From Lumbricus terrestris (lineage: Eukaryota > Annelida > Clitellata > Crassiclitellata > Lumbricidae), in contig OX457052.1 in assembly GCA_949752735.1 (NCBI GenBank), forward strand, positions 13,491,037-13,555,036: a DNA stretch of 64,000 bases, in the 5' to 3' direction. The translations under genes and the position numbers were made by a program. The first letter of the stretch is position 1; each line of letters opens with the position of its first letter. The notes beneath the pieces were generated by a model. That model did no database searches. It was not told the origin of the DNA and saw only the letters and a program-made list of their open reading frames with translations. Of this stretch, positions 12,501 through 23,500 are shown one piece after another.

Positions 12501-15106
12501 GGGGGTGGAGAAGGAGGGTGATGGCGAAAGGGTGGGGGGTGGGGGAGTGGGGGTGGGAGTAGGGGGCCAGGGTAGGGGAGCGGGTTTAGGGGGGAAAATT
12601 ATTTTCCCGAAAAAACAAAATTTCACGGATGGCGTACCGGTGGAAATCGGAGTTAGTGGTCGCGTGTTGTGGAGGGGGGGGGGGGTTGAAAGAGGGGGAA
12701 ATTTAGGGGGCAAAATTTTTTCCCCACAAATTTTCCGAAAACCAAAATTTCACGAGTAGCGCATCGGTGGAGATCGGAGTTAGTGGTGGCGTGTTGTGGA
12801 GGGAGTGGAAGAGGTGGGAGTGGAAGAGGGGTGAGGGGGAAAATTTTTCACCCAAAATGTTTTCACCCAAAATTTTCCGAAAACCAAAATTTCACGGGTG
12901 GCGTACCGGTGAAGATCGGAGTTAGTGGTGGCGTGTTGTGGAGGGGTGGAAGAGGTGAAGGTGGAAGAGGTGTGGGAGGAAAAAATTTTCACCCAAAATG
13001 TTTTCGCCCAAAATTTTTCGAAAAGCAAAATTTCACGGGTGGCGTACCGGTGGAGATCGGAGTTAGTGGCGGCGTTTTGTGGGGAGGTGGAAGAGGTGGG
13101 GGTGGAAGAGGGGTGGGGGAAAATTTAGGGGAATAAAATTTTCCCACCCAAATTTCCCGAAAAACAAAATGTCACGGGTGGCGTACCGGTGCAGATCGGA
13201 GTTAGTGGTGGCGTGTTGTGGGGAAGGGGGTGGAAGAGGGGTGGGGAAAATTTTGTTGAAAAAATTTACCGAAAACCAAAATTTCTCAGGTGGCGTACCG
13301 GTGCACCATGGAGGTCGGACTGTGGTGGGGTGTGGTGTGGTGGGGTTGTGGCCGGAGCGGGTCGTATCCTAAATTTCCCGGGCAACGCCGGGTACCCCAG
13401 CTAGTATCTATATAAATAAAGAGTAGATTCTGTCTGTCTGTGTGTCTGTTTGACCGGAATGCATTTCCACAGTTTTTGAGCTTTTCACTCCAAACCTTCA
13501 CTACTGTGTAGGTCTCGGCATGAGACACCCCAACGAGGGGTTGGCGAATCTCTACCACCATGGGGGCCAGGGTGGGGGAGGCAAAACTCCCAAATTTTTT
13601 GCACTTTTTTCAGCAATTCCTCTGAAACGTTGTACCTAGACAGAGGGCCATCAGAGCCATCCGGTGGAGCGGTTGGCGAATCTATACCACCATGGGGACC
13701 ACGGTGGGGATGCGAAAACCTTAATTTTCGCTATAAATTTCCATTGCCTTGCCATAGTTTCACAGCTAGACAGACTTTTACGCGGGCCACCTCGCCTCTA
13801 CTCAGCCCACACCTCGGTCCGCAGGGACCGGGTGGTGCATGGGTCGGGGTGGGGAGTGGCGTGGGGCGGTGGGGGAATTTTTTCCGAAAATCCACATTTC
13901 ACGGGTGGTGTTCCGGTCGAGGTCGGAGTGTGGTGTGGTGGGTGGTGGGTGGGGTGGGGTAGGGTTCGGTGGGGTGGGGTATGTGGGGGAGTGGGGGTGG
14001 GGTGGAGTGGGAGAGAGTGGGGTTGGTGGGGTGTGGGGAGTGGGGATGGGGTGGGATTTGGGGAGGGGTGGGGTGGGGGTGTCGGGTGGGGGTGAGCGGG
14101 GTGGGGGTGGGTGGAATGGACTGGAGTGGAGTGGGCTGGGGTGGGGAGTGTGGGGTGTGGGGTGGGGTGTGGAGGAGTGGGGTGGGGATTGGGGTGAGGT
14201 GGGGTTGTGGGTGGGGAGGGGTGTGGGGTATGGAGGATTGGGGTGGAGTGGGGTGGGTGTGGGAGGGTGTGGGGTATGGAAGATTGGGGGTGGGGTGGGA
14301 GGGAATTTTTCCGAAAACCCAAATTTCATGGGTGGCGTACCAGTGGAAGTCGGAGTGTGGGGTGTTGTGGGGTGGTGGTGGGAAGGGGTGGAGTGTGGTG
14401 TGGTTGTGTCCGGGAGCGGGTTGTATCCTAAATTTCCCGGGCAACGCCGGGTACCCCAGCTAGTAAAAAATAAAATGTTGAAATAGGGTTACTTAAATCA
14501 AAGTCTACAATCGCGTACACAGGTTGCTGTATTTTCATTGAGACTTAAATAACCTAAGTCAAACCGTGACAAATAATCCCATCCATAAAGGAATAAAGGT
14601 TATGTAGGCCTAAGCTTATTCAGCGTCCTAGTTTCAAATATTTACACCCATTGAACTGCATCTTATAACTAATAAATCTGAGAGACATATATTTCGTACC
14701 TTCGCAGTAGTGTCTGTCTGCTAAAACGAACCCTGGTTGGCATGAACACGTATAGCTGCCATCAGAGTTAGCGCAGGTTTGACTGCAGTTGTGTTCACCA
14801 TTTTCACATTCGTCAATATCTGATGGACACATTCAACGAATAACAATGAACTTAAAGGCCACTTGATGACTTTAATAGCTAGGCTATTGATCGAGTAACA
14901 CTATGCCCTTCATTTAAGAAAAATGCTGCAGCATGAGGCATTTTTTGAAGCTTATAATTTGTTGGGATCCAGCAAGATGTCAGTACCTTCACAGTCATAT
15001 TCGTCCTCCAACAGAAATCCTCTTCGACAGAGACAACTGTAGCTTCCGTCAGAGTTCTCACACAGTTGGGTACAGTTGTGCTGACCAATTTCACATTCGT
15101 CAACAT
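9297..15106 (-). CDS. Gene A: EGF-repeat single-pass membrane receptor (3' part)
   Basis: Five minus-strand exons in order 14987-15106, 14700-14819, 11736-11855 (one EGF each), 10746-10895 (transmembrane) and 9297-9505 (cytoplasmic tail, stop). All junctions are phase 1 with GT/AG borders. The EGFs begin D(V/I)DEC and carry the C.N..G.Y.C core of calcium-binding EGFs, so the product is probably a surface receptor with an extracellular N-terminus. No signal peptide or other N-terminal exon was found between 15107 and 19180. That interval is filled by a transposon, microsatellites and a LINE fragment. Gene A may therefore have undetected exons, or its exons may be an alternative 3' cassette for upstream gene B exons, since all junctions are phase-compatible. 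Ligand and partners are unknown. Confidence 0.75.
9528..9711. mobile_element. CATGGGCGGAG-family MITE, copy 1, with 8-bp TSD
   Basis: Element 9536-9703 (168 bp) starts CATGGGCGGAGTTTATCAG and ends in its near complement (AACTCCACCCATG). The flanking direct repeat is ATAGATAC (9528-9535 and 9704-9711). Further copies are at 23732, 43624 and 46187. Confidence 0.9.
9712..10745. other. Gene A intron, no further feature recognised
   Basis: Intron between the tail and transmembrane exons. The 10130-10400 part shows diverged similarity (GCAGAAGTGCTTCTG-like phrases) to the MITE at 39886-40080. Confidence 0.45.
10746..10895 (-). CDS. Gene A transmembrane exon
   Basis: 150 nt, phase 1-1, acceptor TTTCTAG and donor G|GTAACA. 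Encodes a short stalk ([14 protein letters not shown]), a hydrophobic helix [20 protein letters not shown] and a basic stop-transfer segment TVRRLKHN. Its place between the last EGF exon and the tail exon sets it as the single membrane pass, in type I orientation. Confidence 0.8.
11736..11855 (-). CDS. Gene A EGF exon 3 (calcium-binding type)
   Basis: 120 nt, phase 1-1, with TTGTAG acceptor and G|GTAGTA donor. Begins [16 protein letters not shown] and has the [14 protein letters not shown] core with all six cysteines. Contains NCS and NYS glycosylation sequons. Confidence 0.9.
12449..13405 (+). mobile_element. Helitron-like element 1 (5' end unresolved), rich in tandem repeats
   Basis: The 3' end shows the Helitron signature: a GC hairpin (CCCGGGCAACGCCGGG) shortly before CTAG|T at 13401-13405. 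The body is G-rich with about six ~110-140-bp units around GGCGTACCGGTG.AGATCGG (12631, 12758, 12900, 13040, 13180, 13291). I cannot define the 5' terminus. It lies in a gene A intron. Confidence 0.65.
13407..14463 (+). mobile_element. Helitron-like element 2, abutting element 1
   Basis: Begins TCTATATAAATAAAGAG at 13407 directly after an A and ends with the same hairpin plus CTAG followed by T (14460-14464). The interior holds the related ACCGGTCGAGGTCGGAGTG unit and a long G/T-rich stretch. An A|TC start and CTAG|T end are the expected Helitron borders. No Rep/helicase coding was seen, so it is non-autonomous. Confidence 0.75.
14700..14819 (-). CDS. Gene A EGF exon 2 (calcium-binding type)
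   Basis: 120 nt, phase 1-1, CATCAG acceptor and G|GTACGA donor. Reads [20 protein letters not shown] and then [19 protein letters not shown]. All six cysteines and the DxDE calcium ligand motif are present. It is very like the neighbouring exon at 14987, suggesting a local exon duplication. Confidence 0.92.
14987..15106 (-). CDS. Gene A EGF exon 1 (calcium-binding type)
   Basis: 120 nt, phase 1-1, TATTAG acceptor and G|GTACTG donor. Reads [20 protein letters not shown] and then [19 protein letters not shown]. It is the most upstream gene A exon found. The next 4 kb upstream hold only repeats. Confidence 0.92.
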
Positions 15107-15153
15107 CTAATAAACACATGCAAAAAATAAAACTGCAAGTTACACTACTATTG

Positions 15154-15230
15154 TATGCATGTATGTATGTATGTACATGAATGTATGTATGTATGTATGT
15201 ATGTATGCATGTATGCATGTATGTATGTAT
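15154..15230 (+). repeat. (ATGT)n microsatellite abutting the 15.2-kb transposon
   Basis: Imperfect ATGT repeat ending directly at the left terminal repeat of the transposon. The right end of the transposon abuts an ACAT array, which is the same repeat in the opposite orientation. Confidence 0.9.
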
Positions 15231-17614
15231 TAGGGTGCCAATGAAATATACAGGAAAAAATTAAGTTTTGAATTTCTGTGGTCTCACCCTCTGAGAATGT
15301 TCCTTTATATATGGAAGTTAATCAGGGGGAAAATGAATACAATATATGAACATTTAGAGGATGCACCATGCTCCTGAAGTTGCATATAGTTATATGTGCG
15401 GTATACTGCTAGTTAATTCTGACATATTGGTCTGTCTCAATATTGAAAAGTTGTTAACTCTGTGGATTACTAACAGTTCTGGTTGTATCTGTGCTTTATA
15501 TCAGTTCTATACTATATCTACATGTATGCTTTATATTACATCTCTATTCCATAACATCACTAGCACATAGGGGGAAAGGAAAACGTGAAAATCCGGGACC
15601 CATCGACTTGAAATTTGCGCAGGTTGAAGACCGTCATTGTAAGAGAAAACAGGTTACCATAAACAGGAGGGAAAAGATAACAAGGGAGTAAGGTAGGCCT
15701 ATAGCTAGATGACAGTTTTATTGAAAATCCAGATAACAATACAGATTGTGATGGAAGCAAGACAGCTGGAGATGAAGGCAGTGATGTGAAAATTCCTGCG
15801 GTAAAGGAAAGGAAGACAGCAAAACCAAAAGTACATATAATTAATCATGATGCAGTATCACCACTGCAGGATAGAACATAGACATTGGAGAGAAAATTTA
15901 ATGCAGCATCTTTCTTGGCAGCTACGACCTCATCTCTAGTCCATTTGAATAAATTCTTAACAAGGAATCCGTACGATTGGCATGCAGGCAGCATCGTGCA
16001 TCTACTACCTTTAAAAAGTATGAATTTTACTCTGATGGTATTCCTGGTCCTCTGATAATACACTGGGATGGTAAGAGAATGACTGCTTTAACAGGTATAT
16101 AGAGACAGCATTGATCTGCTAGTCAATCAAGGTGCTACCATGGAGATGGTGAGATGAAGCTTCTCAGGGTCCCAAAGTTATGCAGTGGTTCTGGTGAGGC
16201 ACAGTCTTTTAAATGATTGACGAATGGAAACTCAGTGAATGTGTCCAGCTGATGTGTTTTGACACAAGTACTAGTATCCAAGACAACAAAGCGGGAGCAT
16301 GTGTCACATACTGTAGCAAAAACTTCACAAGCAGCTCGTTAACGTGGCATGCAGGCAGGGATCATTTACACGAACCAATTGTCGCAAAAATATTTGACAC
16401 GCTTATGGGATGTTCTAGTGGCCCAAACGACGGTCTCTTTGCAAGGTTTTCTGCTGCATGGATTCACATTGATATTACTTTCATCCTATGAACTCAAACC
16501 GCTGAAAGACAACTTCATGCTTTTCTTCGTCATTAGCTGCAACAGTATCACCCAAGAGATGACTACAAGGAGTTGATGCAGTTGTCGCTGATGTTTGTAG
16601 GAAATTAACCTTTTGCCAGCAATTCAGACATCCTTATCATCACACTTGAAGCCTACCACAGGGCACAATGGACGGGAAATTTTTTAAACAGTCTAAAAAT
16701 TTACTTGTTTCACCCACAGTTTCGTTTGACAGCTTCTTAATTGCCTGGGCTTAACAGTTTAACATATTATTTTGTGGTTAGACTACAATTATCTCAAAGC
16801 ATGGCACACATGCACATCAGCAACTTCTGCTCTTACGCATATTGTAAGATCTTGTAGTCTACCGCAGTGCAAGCAAACCCGTTGCAGGTGTATCCATAAA
16901 GACTTTCATGTGACATGTGCGGCACTTGAGTGAGTCATTTCTTGGTCTTGTCTTTTTTTAATTCTGAACTTTCTGTTATGGAAATAGTTTATATGGTTGC
17001 AGCCATGAGTAAGTTTGGTGAAGTAGATTCTCCAGTTCGAGTGACAACATCTCTGAAAAACAGCTGTCTCGTTTTGTGTCACGAAACACAAAGCAATTTT
17101 TTACTTCCATGGATATCCCACAAGATTTCCTTTTGCAAGACCCAAGCTTTTGGAACCCCATTAAAACATATAATCACAGCAGAGTGCAGGGCATAAGAGC
17201 TTAAGGTGGTACAAAACGACACAACTGAATGGGGCGTCGCATTGAAACAGATGTTCAAGTCTGCCATCACAAACCAGGAGGAGCAAAATCAAAATCTGCT
17301 TTAGGTGGTTGAAAGCCATCACCAGCACTTTCAAGCACCCAAAAACGTTTGCTCAGTCAAAGACCGGACAACCAATAACACTGAAGCAACGTGGAACACT
17401 GCATTTGTATTCTGCACAATGCAGAGCATTCTGCTATACATAGCGGCTTACGAGATTCCATATTGCAGATTTTCAAAACTTCACAGGACGGTGCAACCAG
17501 TAAATGTTATCTGATTGGTACAAAACTTTATATGTTTCAGTTTTATGGCTAAATGAACAAAACTAAGGGATGAGACCTAAAAAAACTCAAACTTTGTTTT
17601 TCATTGGCACCCTA
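15231..17614 (+). mobile_element. Decayed DNA transposon with terminal inverted repeats
   Basis: Starts TAGGGTGCCAATGAAA and ends TTTCATTGGCACCCTA; both ends continue with diverged similarity (GTGGTCTCACCC against GGGATGAGACC). Length is 2384 bp. Broken frames at 16213-16491 include LSECVQLMCFDTSTS and ...MGCSSGPNDGLFARFSAAW, resembling an invertebrate repetitive protein family (VFDTT.SN... / SSGP...F.RF...W) that I know only as transposon-associated. Later fragments include VESHHQHFQAPKNVCSVKDR. No intact transposase remains. It occupies the region upstream of gene A exon 1. Confidence 0.65.
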
Positions 17615-17687
17615 ATACATACATACATACATACATACATACATACATACATACATACATACATACGTACATACATACATACATACA
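17615..17687 (+). repeat. (ACAT)n microsatellite abutting transposon right end
   Basis: Mirror-oriented partner of the ATGT array at 15154-15230. Confidence 0.9.
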
Positions 17688-17887
17688 TGTAAAAGCTTAC
17701 CGAAACAAATATTATTACTTTTGGTGTACAAATTTATTTCATGCAATTTGCGCCAGTGAAGTAGACTGAATGAATCTCAGCATTCAAAAATGCAAGCAAT
17801 CTTACATACATGCATACATTTTTACAACATACATACATTCCTACATGTACGCAGGCACGAATACATGCATAAAAAATACATAATACA

Positions 17888-18114
17888 ATACATACATACA
17901 TACAGTACAATACATACATACATACATACATACATACATACATACATACATACATACATACATACATACATGCATGCATGCATGCATGCATGCATGCATA
18001 CATACATACATACATACATACATACATACATACATACATACATACATACATACATACATACATACATACATACATACATACATACATACATACACACATA
18101 CATACATACATTCA
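17888..18114 (+). repeat. (ACAT)n microsatellite with internal (ATGC)n block
   Basis: Long ACAT array with a TGCATGCATGC interruption near 17970-17998. The long open frames here are repeat artefacts (poly-Ile-His-Thr-Tyr). Confidence 0.95.
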
Positions 18115-18255
18115 TACTTACAGACATAGTACACATGGGTATATAACAATGCACGTCGTGTATGCCTATGCCATTTCCACGTAGGTTTCCGGAGCATTAA
18201 TAGAATGCAACGGAATAACATGTTAGATTTAAATTATCGAATTGTATTGTTTGTT

Positions 18256-18470
18256 CTTATTCATTTATACACAGCGTCTCTTCAGAGGCGCTCTCAGCAC
18301 GAAAAATTTTCGGATGAAAAGAAAATAATTCCTTAAAGAATAAGAAACTGAAAATGCAGAACGAGCCATTAGTTTAGCCCGTAGTGTGGCAGGAAGGCCA
18401 TTCCAAATGGAGGGGCCAACCACAGGAAACGCCCGATGTTGGGCAAGAGCAGTCATATAGTCCTGGGAAC
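18256..18470 (-). mobile_element. LINE 3' fragment (reverse orientation)
   Basis: The minus strand encodes AQHRAFPVVGPSIWNGLPAT, the RAFSV.GP..WN.LP C-terminal motif of L2/CR1-like reverse transcriptases, followed by the CTGAAGAGACGCTGTGTAT tail. Same family as 2800 and 48240. Confidence 0.75.
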
Positions 18471-19180
18471 AAAAAGATCAAGACGATCTGCAAAACGCAT
18501 TAAGCGAGATGAAGATGCCGATAAGGGCTTTTGCATATAGTTTGAGAGGTATTTATGGGGCATTTCTCAGTTGTGCTTTAGAGACCAGACAGAGGAGGAT
18601 CTTGCATTAAATGCGTGAATTGATAGGTAGCCAGTAGGCCTACTTCGAGCACATCTAGAGACATGCACAAAACAGGGGGTCGAGCTGTGAGCCTAGCAAA
18701 AGCATTTAAGACTGATTGGAAGGGGGAAAGACGTGGTTTTCGGGAGATCCATGAAAAGTGAGTTACCGTGTCTAGGCGGGTACAGACAAACGCATGAACT
18801 ATGGTAGTAAAGATAGAAGGAGAGGCTGATCGTGTGAAGGCTCTGAACCGCCTTAGTTGACAAATGAACTTGATGTTGTCAGATAATCATTATTATTATT
18901 AGGTCTATTATTATTAAATTTAGACAAGAAACATGTAGCCTATATACCATCGTGTGTATACCAGCATAGCTGCAAATCGCTGTGATATCATTTAGCAAGA
19001 TGCATGGCTTTGAAATTGCAAATAAAGAATTTTTTTAGATTCAAACTCTTTTAAATAAAACAGTTACATTGAAATTTATGAGTTTAGTGCATTAAAGTTT
19101 CCGTCATTGCTAATTAGTTTCGACATCTTGCGAAGTGTTGTTGAGTTCATTTCGTGCGTGGCTTGACTCGTTGCTGGGCC

Positions 19181-19335
19181 TTATTGGCTTTTCCTTGCAT
19201 CGACACGGCTATCGAATTTGATGCCTGCTTCTTGATGGCTTCGTACGTAGACACTTTGATCTCCAGCCGACGCAGACAGTTCTTGATAGATGGGATCATT
19301 TGTCGCTTCTATGGCATTTAATTCTCTGCTTTGAA
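19181..19335 (-). CDS. Gene B terminal exon, C-terminus shifted relative to C
   Basis: Acceptor TTTGTTGTAG matches gene C's TTTGTTGTAG at the same place. The frame gives [10 protein letters not shown] then [11 protein letters not shown] and stops at TAA (19181-19183). Gene C reads NPTYQELSA and SVYESIKKQ. After the GTCTAC shared by both there is an extra GTAC in B, a tandem 4-nt duplication, so the second tyrosine keeps no YxxI. The C-like frame would otherwise run to TGA at 19147-19149. NPxY has also become DPxY. It may be a functional divergent tail, a decaying one, or an assembly error. Confidence 0.7.
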
Positions 19336-20101
19336 CTACAACAAATTTATATAAGCATTTTCGTAGCTATTTGTCTTGCCGATAATTAAAATACCGGCTT
19401 TCAGCATACGTCGGGCATATGATTATGATCGCCCTTCGTGTCTTTTTTGGTCGAAATAATGGCATGTGATCATTTCATAGATACCACCGTATATTCTATT
19501 CTAGTTCTATAGCGCTTATAATTCTAACGCTTTTGAAGTCGTAGCCCAAGTCAACTGTTTAGCAGTAATTTCTGTTTTATGGGACTTCCACTAATTCTAG
19601 TTCTAAGACTTCAATAGCGTTATTGTAATAATGCACAAAACATCGTGAAGTGAAGATATAGGCCTAGGACAGAATGACCAGCTAATAGAAAACAAAGGTA
19701 CGTGTCCACTTATATCCTAGCTATCGCCATCACGCCATAACTCCACTGCAGTTCCTCTGTAGTGTATTAGTTAGACCTATAGACAAAAAGAGGCAGCCTC
19801 CAAAAATGGCTGATAAGTTATGGCGTGATGGCGATAGCTAGGCTACAGTGGACACGTACCTTTGCTTTCTATTAGCTGGTCATTCTGTCAAACCTAGGTC
19901 AATGACCAATAATAAGTGAGCTGCAAATCATTACTTAGAATCACATTCCGATTTTTTACAATATCAGATGTAGGCCTAAGGCAGGAGCAAGTGATCACGC
20001 CACTAACAGTTTACGTTAGTGTTATTGTTATTATTATTATTGTCATTATTATTATTATTATTTGTTGTCATTATTATCGTTATTATCGCTATTATCGTCA
20101 C

Positions 20102-20161
<60 letters not shown>

Positions 20162-20259
20162 GCCTATTATTATTATTTTACCCCAGGTAGGCTAGGTCTA
20201 ATCTCTCAGGAGGCAAATAAATTGTCCGAAGACTGTTGGTGGGATCTGGAACGGTCACG

Positions 20260-20337
<78 letters not shown>

Positions 20338-20505
20338 TATTGTTATTATTATTACTGTCATTATTATACTGCAGCAAAAGATCCCGCGAAGGCCACCGCG
20401 TTAAAGCGCTGAATGGTCACCGAAAGTCTTTGGTATAAAAATGTCGTTTCTCTCAATTCGTCTGTCGCCTTCGTCAAGTTATTATTATTATTAATCTTAT
20501 TATTA

Positions 20506-20554
<49 letters not shown>

Positions 20555-23500
20555 GATTATTATTATTATGACAAATTATGGAAGGCAAGTCAACGAATAA
20601 TTGACCGAACATGGTGAATATAGGAAGAAGAAGCAACACCTCTCTTTATCTTTGGTTTCTTCGCAATTTTGACGGAGCAGACAACTGCTACGATGATCAA
20701 AGCAACTCCGACAACGACGCCGACTGTGACAACGATAGCAACTGTAGCAGATGCCTTTGATGTCCAGGTGCTATCATACTGACCTTCAAACTCTGGACGT
20801 TCACCTACAATTGCACAGAAACGATGAAACCAATTAGCAGCATAAGCGATAAGCAGTCCTGTACAATTAAAAGTTAGTTGTATGGTTAAGAATGTCTACA
20901 TGTAGATGACGCGTAGCTAATAAAGGCATATAAAGGCATACAAAAGGCATATAAAGGCATATAAAGGCATAGGCCTATGACCGCACTACTACTTAATTCA
21001 CATTAAGCCTGTAAGTAACTGAAGGATCACAACTGCTACTCTGTTAGATGGTTTCTAAGATTCACTCCTTTGTGCGTACTCGTAATCCTAATCTCCAAAT
21101 TTCTAAAGCGACACTCGAAAGCCAAGCGCGGGGCACCAGCTTATTCACGAGCGCTACGTTGAGTCAAGAGGGTTGTCTGTAGAGTAGCCCATGGTGGTCC
21201 GGGTCGAGTTACCATAGGACCAGAGGCCGAAACAGCTACTAAAACTTCGTTTAATTACCGAAACGCTGCAGTTATGATCAGTTATTCGAATAATTTTATA
21301 AGCCGCAAAATAAAGCCCACATTTAAACGTGTTTACGGTAAATTTTCACTTACACTCGTAGCTGCCGATGATGTTTTGGCATGTCGCGCTTTCATACAGA
21401 GTACAATTGTCTGTTAAGGTTTCGCATTCGTTGATATCTGCAAATGTAGTATAATTCTAAATTATAAGACAATCATGCATGTATGTAGGGCCTACAAAAT
21501 GAATTATACAATGCAAGTGACGCATGAGATTTAGAACCATATTTATTTCTCACCTCTGTTGAATAGTTAAAGTTTGGATGCATCATGTAAAAAGTTACAA
21601 CCCGTTGTCAAGTCACTCAATAGGCTAAAAAAAGGTTGTCGACTTTTTGACTTTTTGCTTACGCGTTTGCGCTTCAGTCAAAGAATTCCTTAACTACAGA
21701 TCACAACCCTTAGAAGAATGATATTGCTTCAACTAGCCATGATAACCAGGAGCTCACACACGACTGGACAGCGTTCGAGAACCGTTTACCAATGTGGGCG
21801 CTTGATCAGGGTGAGAATTGCGAAAGTAGGACATTTCCCCCCTGGACAACCCCCCCCGGACAAAAAAACCCTCGGACAATAATCTCCGGACAATTCCCCC
21901 TGATCTAGCCTAGGACATTAACTCCCCGGACAATACCCCCTTTGCTGCGCATAGCCTATTTCTGTAGGTATTGTTTGCTCAAACTTAGGCTAATTATCCA
22001 GTGTGCGGTGACATGAGAAAATAATCAGAATTTTTGAAAAGTGTCCAAATATATCTTTCCTAGCCAATTTTTGTCATGTCTGCAGACACACTATACACTG
22101 ACAAGATATGCAAGTAAGGAATAGATCTTGTGTGGTCTTATTCACCTACTGGTGTAGTTGTAAATGTGTAATTTATTAGAGTTTTGATCTACAATAACTG
22201 CTGCTGCACCTTGCCACAAACACTTCATCAAATCTCAACTTGCGTACTTAAGGACCGCCATTTTATGCACGCAATATGTTCTACCAGGTTTTTTCCTACC
22301 CTGGGGGGAATTGTCCGGGGGGGGTTATTGTCCGAGAGGGGATTGATTGTCCGGGGGATTTTTGTCCAGGGGGAAATGTCCGCGCCCCGAGAATTGCCAG
22401 CAATGCCCCTTGCCCCTTGTCTTTTTTAGGACGCCATGGTAAATAAATCAATCAATCAATAAATTTTCGTTTAATCAGCAGTTTCAGCACTTCAGGCTGG
22501 CAGAACGCAACAAGTTACATGTACATATAACTAATTTTATAAAGGTTTTATGTATAAGTTCAGTTTATCAACGACATAAAATAAATATTGGGTTTGAGTT
22601 GAAATTAATTTAAGTGTTTGTTGTAGGGCTTGCTAGATTTTAAAAATGTTTTTGAACAGTAAAGTCCTCGTTGCAAGCTCCAACGCCACATAAGTCAACG
22701 TCTGACCCCTCCCAGTTATTTTCTACAATTCTCGTAGCCTACAGAGTTTGCTACTAAAATAATGAGCGCATTGAATTATATTATCAAAGCTTTTCCTTTA
22801 AACAATACAAATGAGCCTACTTTCACGGAAAATGATATCACACGGACGCAGTAAGGAAACGTCAGTCATACCGTACAAAGGGCTCTAGGCCCATGCGAAA
22901 TAATAAATAATTCGTACCACGGCACTCGCTTGGTCCCACTTGCTCGAATCCAACCTTGCACACGCATTGGTAACCACCGATGGTGTTTTCACAGGTGAAG
23001 TTCTCCAGCTCAGTGCAGCTGTCCAAGTGGGCACCACATTCGTCGATGTCTACAAGTGGAGCCGATTTATTAGCACTTTCCTTAATCAACTCAAACTATA
23101 TATTATGCGAGTGTTTAATTCACCATTTAAATTCATGCTTTATGCCTCGCAAATGCGCTACAATAATAAAACTCAGTTTTTTGCATGATCATGCTCTTAC
23201 ATATTTATCGCTTGAAAATTCTTCAGTATTCCGGTTGCGCCTCGCTCCTTACTTACGGTCCACCCAGTAGGGTTCTACAAGTCCCTCGAGTCTTTTTTCT
23301 TTAGTCGTGGTTGCGCTGGGAGCGCTTCTGGGTAGCTCCTTGAAGAGGCGCTATATAAATGCTCTGAATGAATGAATGAACGAATGAATGAATGATGTGC
23401 TATTTGTTTCACGAACGCTTTCCAAGTGAGTCGAAACATCATAGGCCCACATGTTTTTATTTTCTGTGTCTTCGTCTACATCGTCCGATAAAAAATAGAA

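Noticed and set aside
12468..14486. Many overlapping Gly/Trp-rich and Pro/His-rich frames
   Set aside because: They are open because the Helitron interior is G-rich and low in stop codons; frames overlap on both strands with no domain.
17734..18221. Long frames on both strands (poly Tyr-Ile-His-Thr and Met-Tyr-Val-Cys)
   Set aside because: They are translations of the ACAT microsatellite in all frames.
20364..20640. Minus frame with [19 protein letters not shown]
   Set aside because: Considered as a missing gene B tail exon and as a LINE C-terminus; splice borders and similarity to gene C's VYDDI exon are not convincing.
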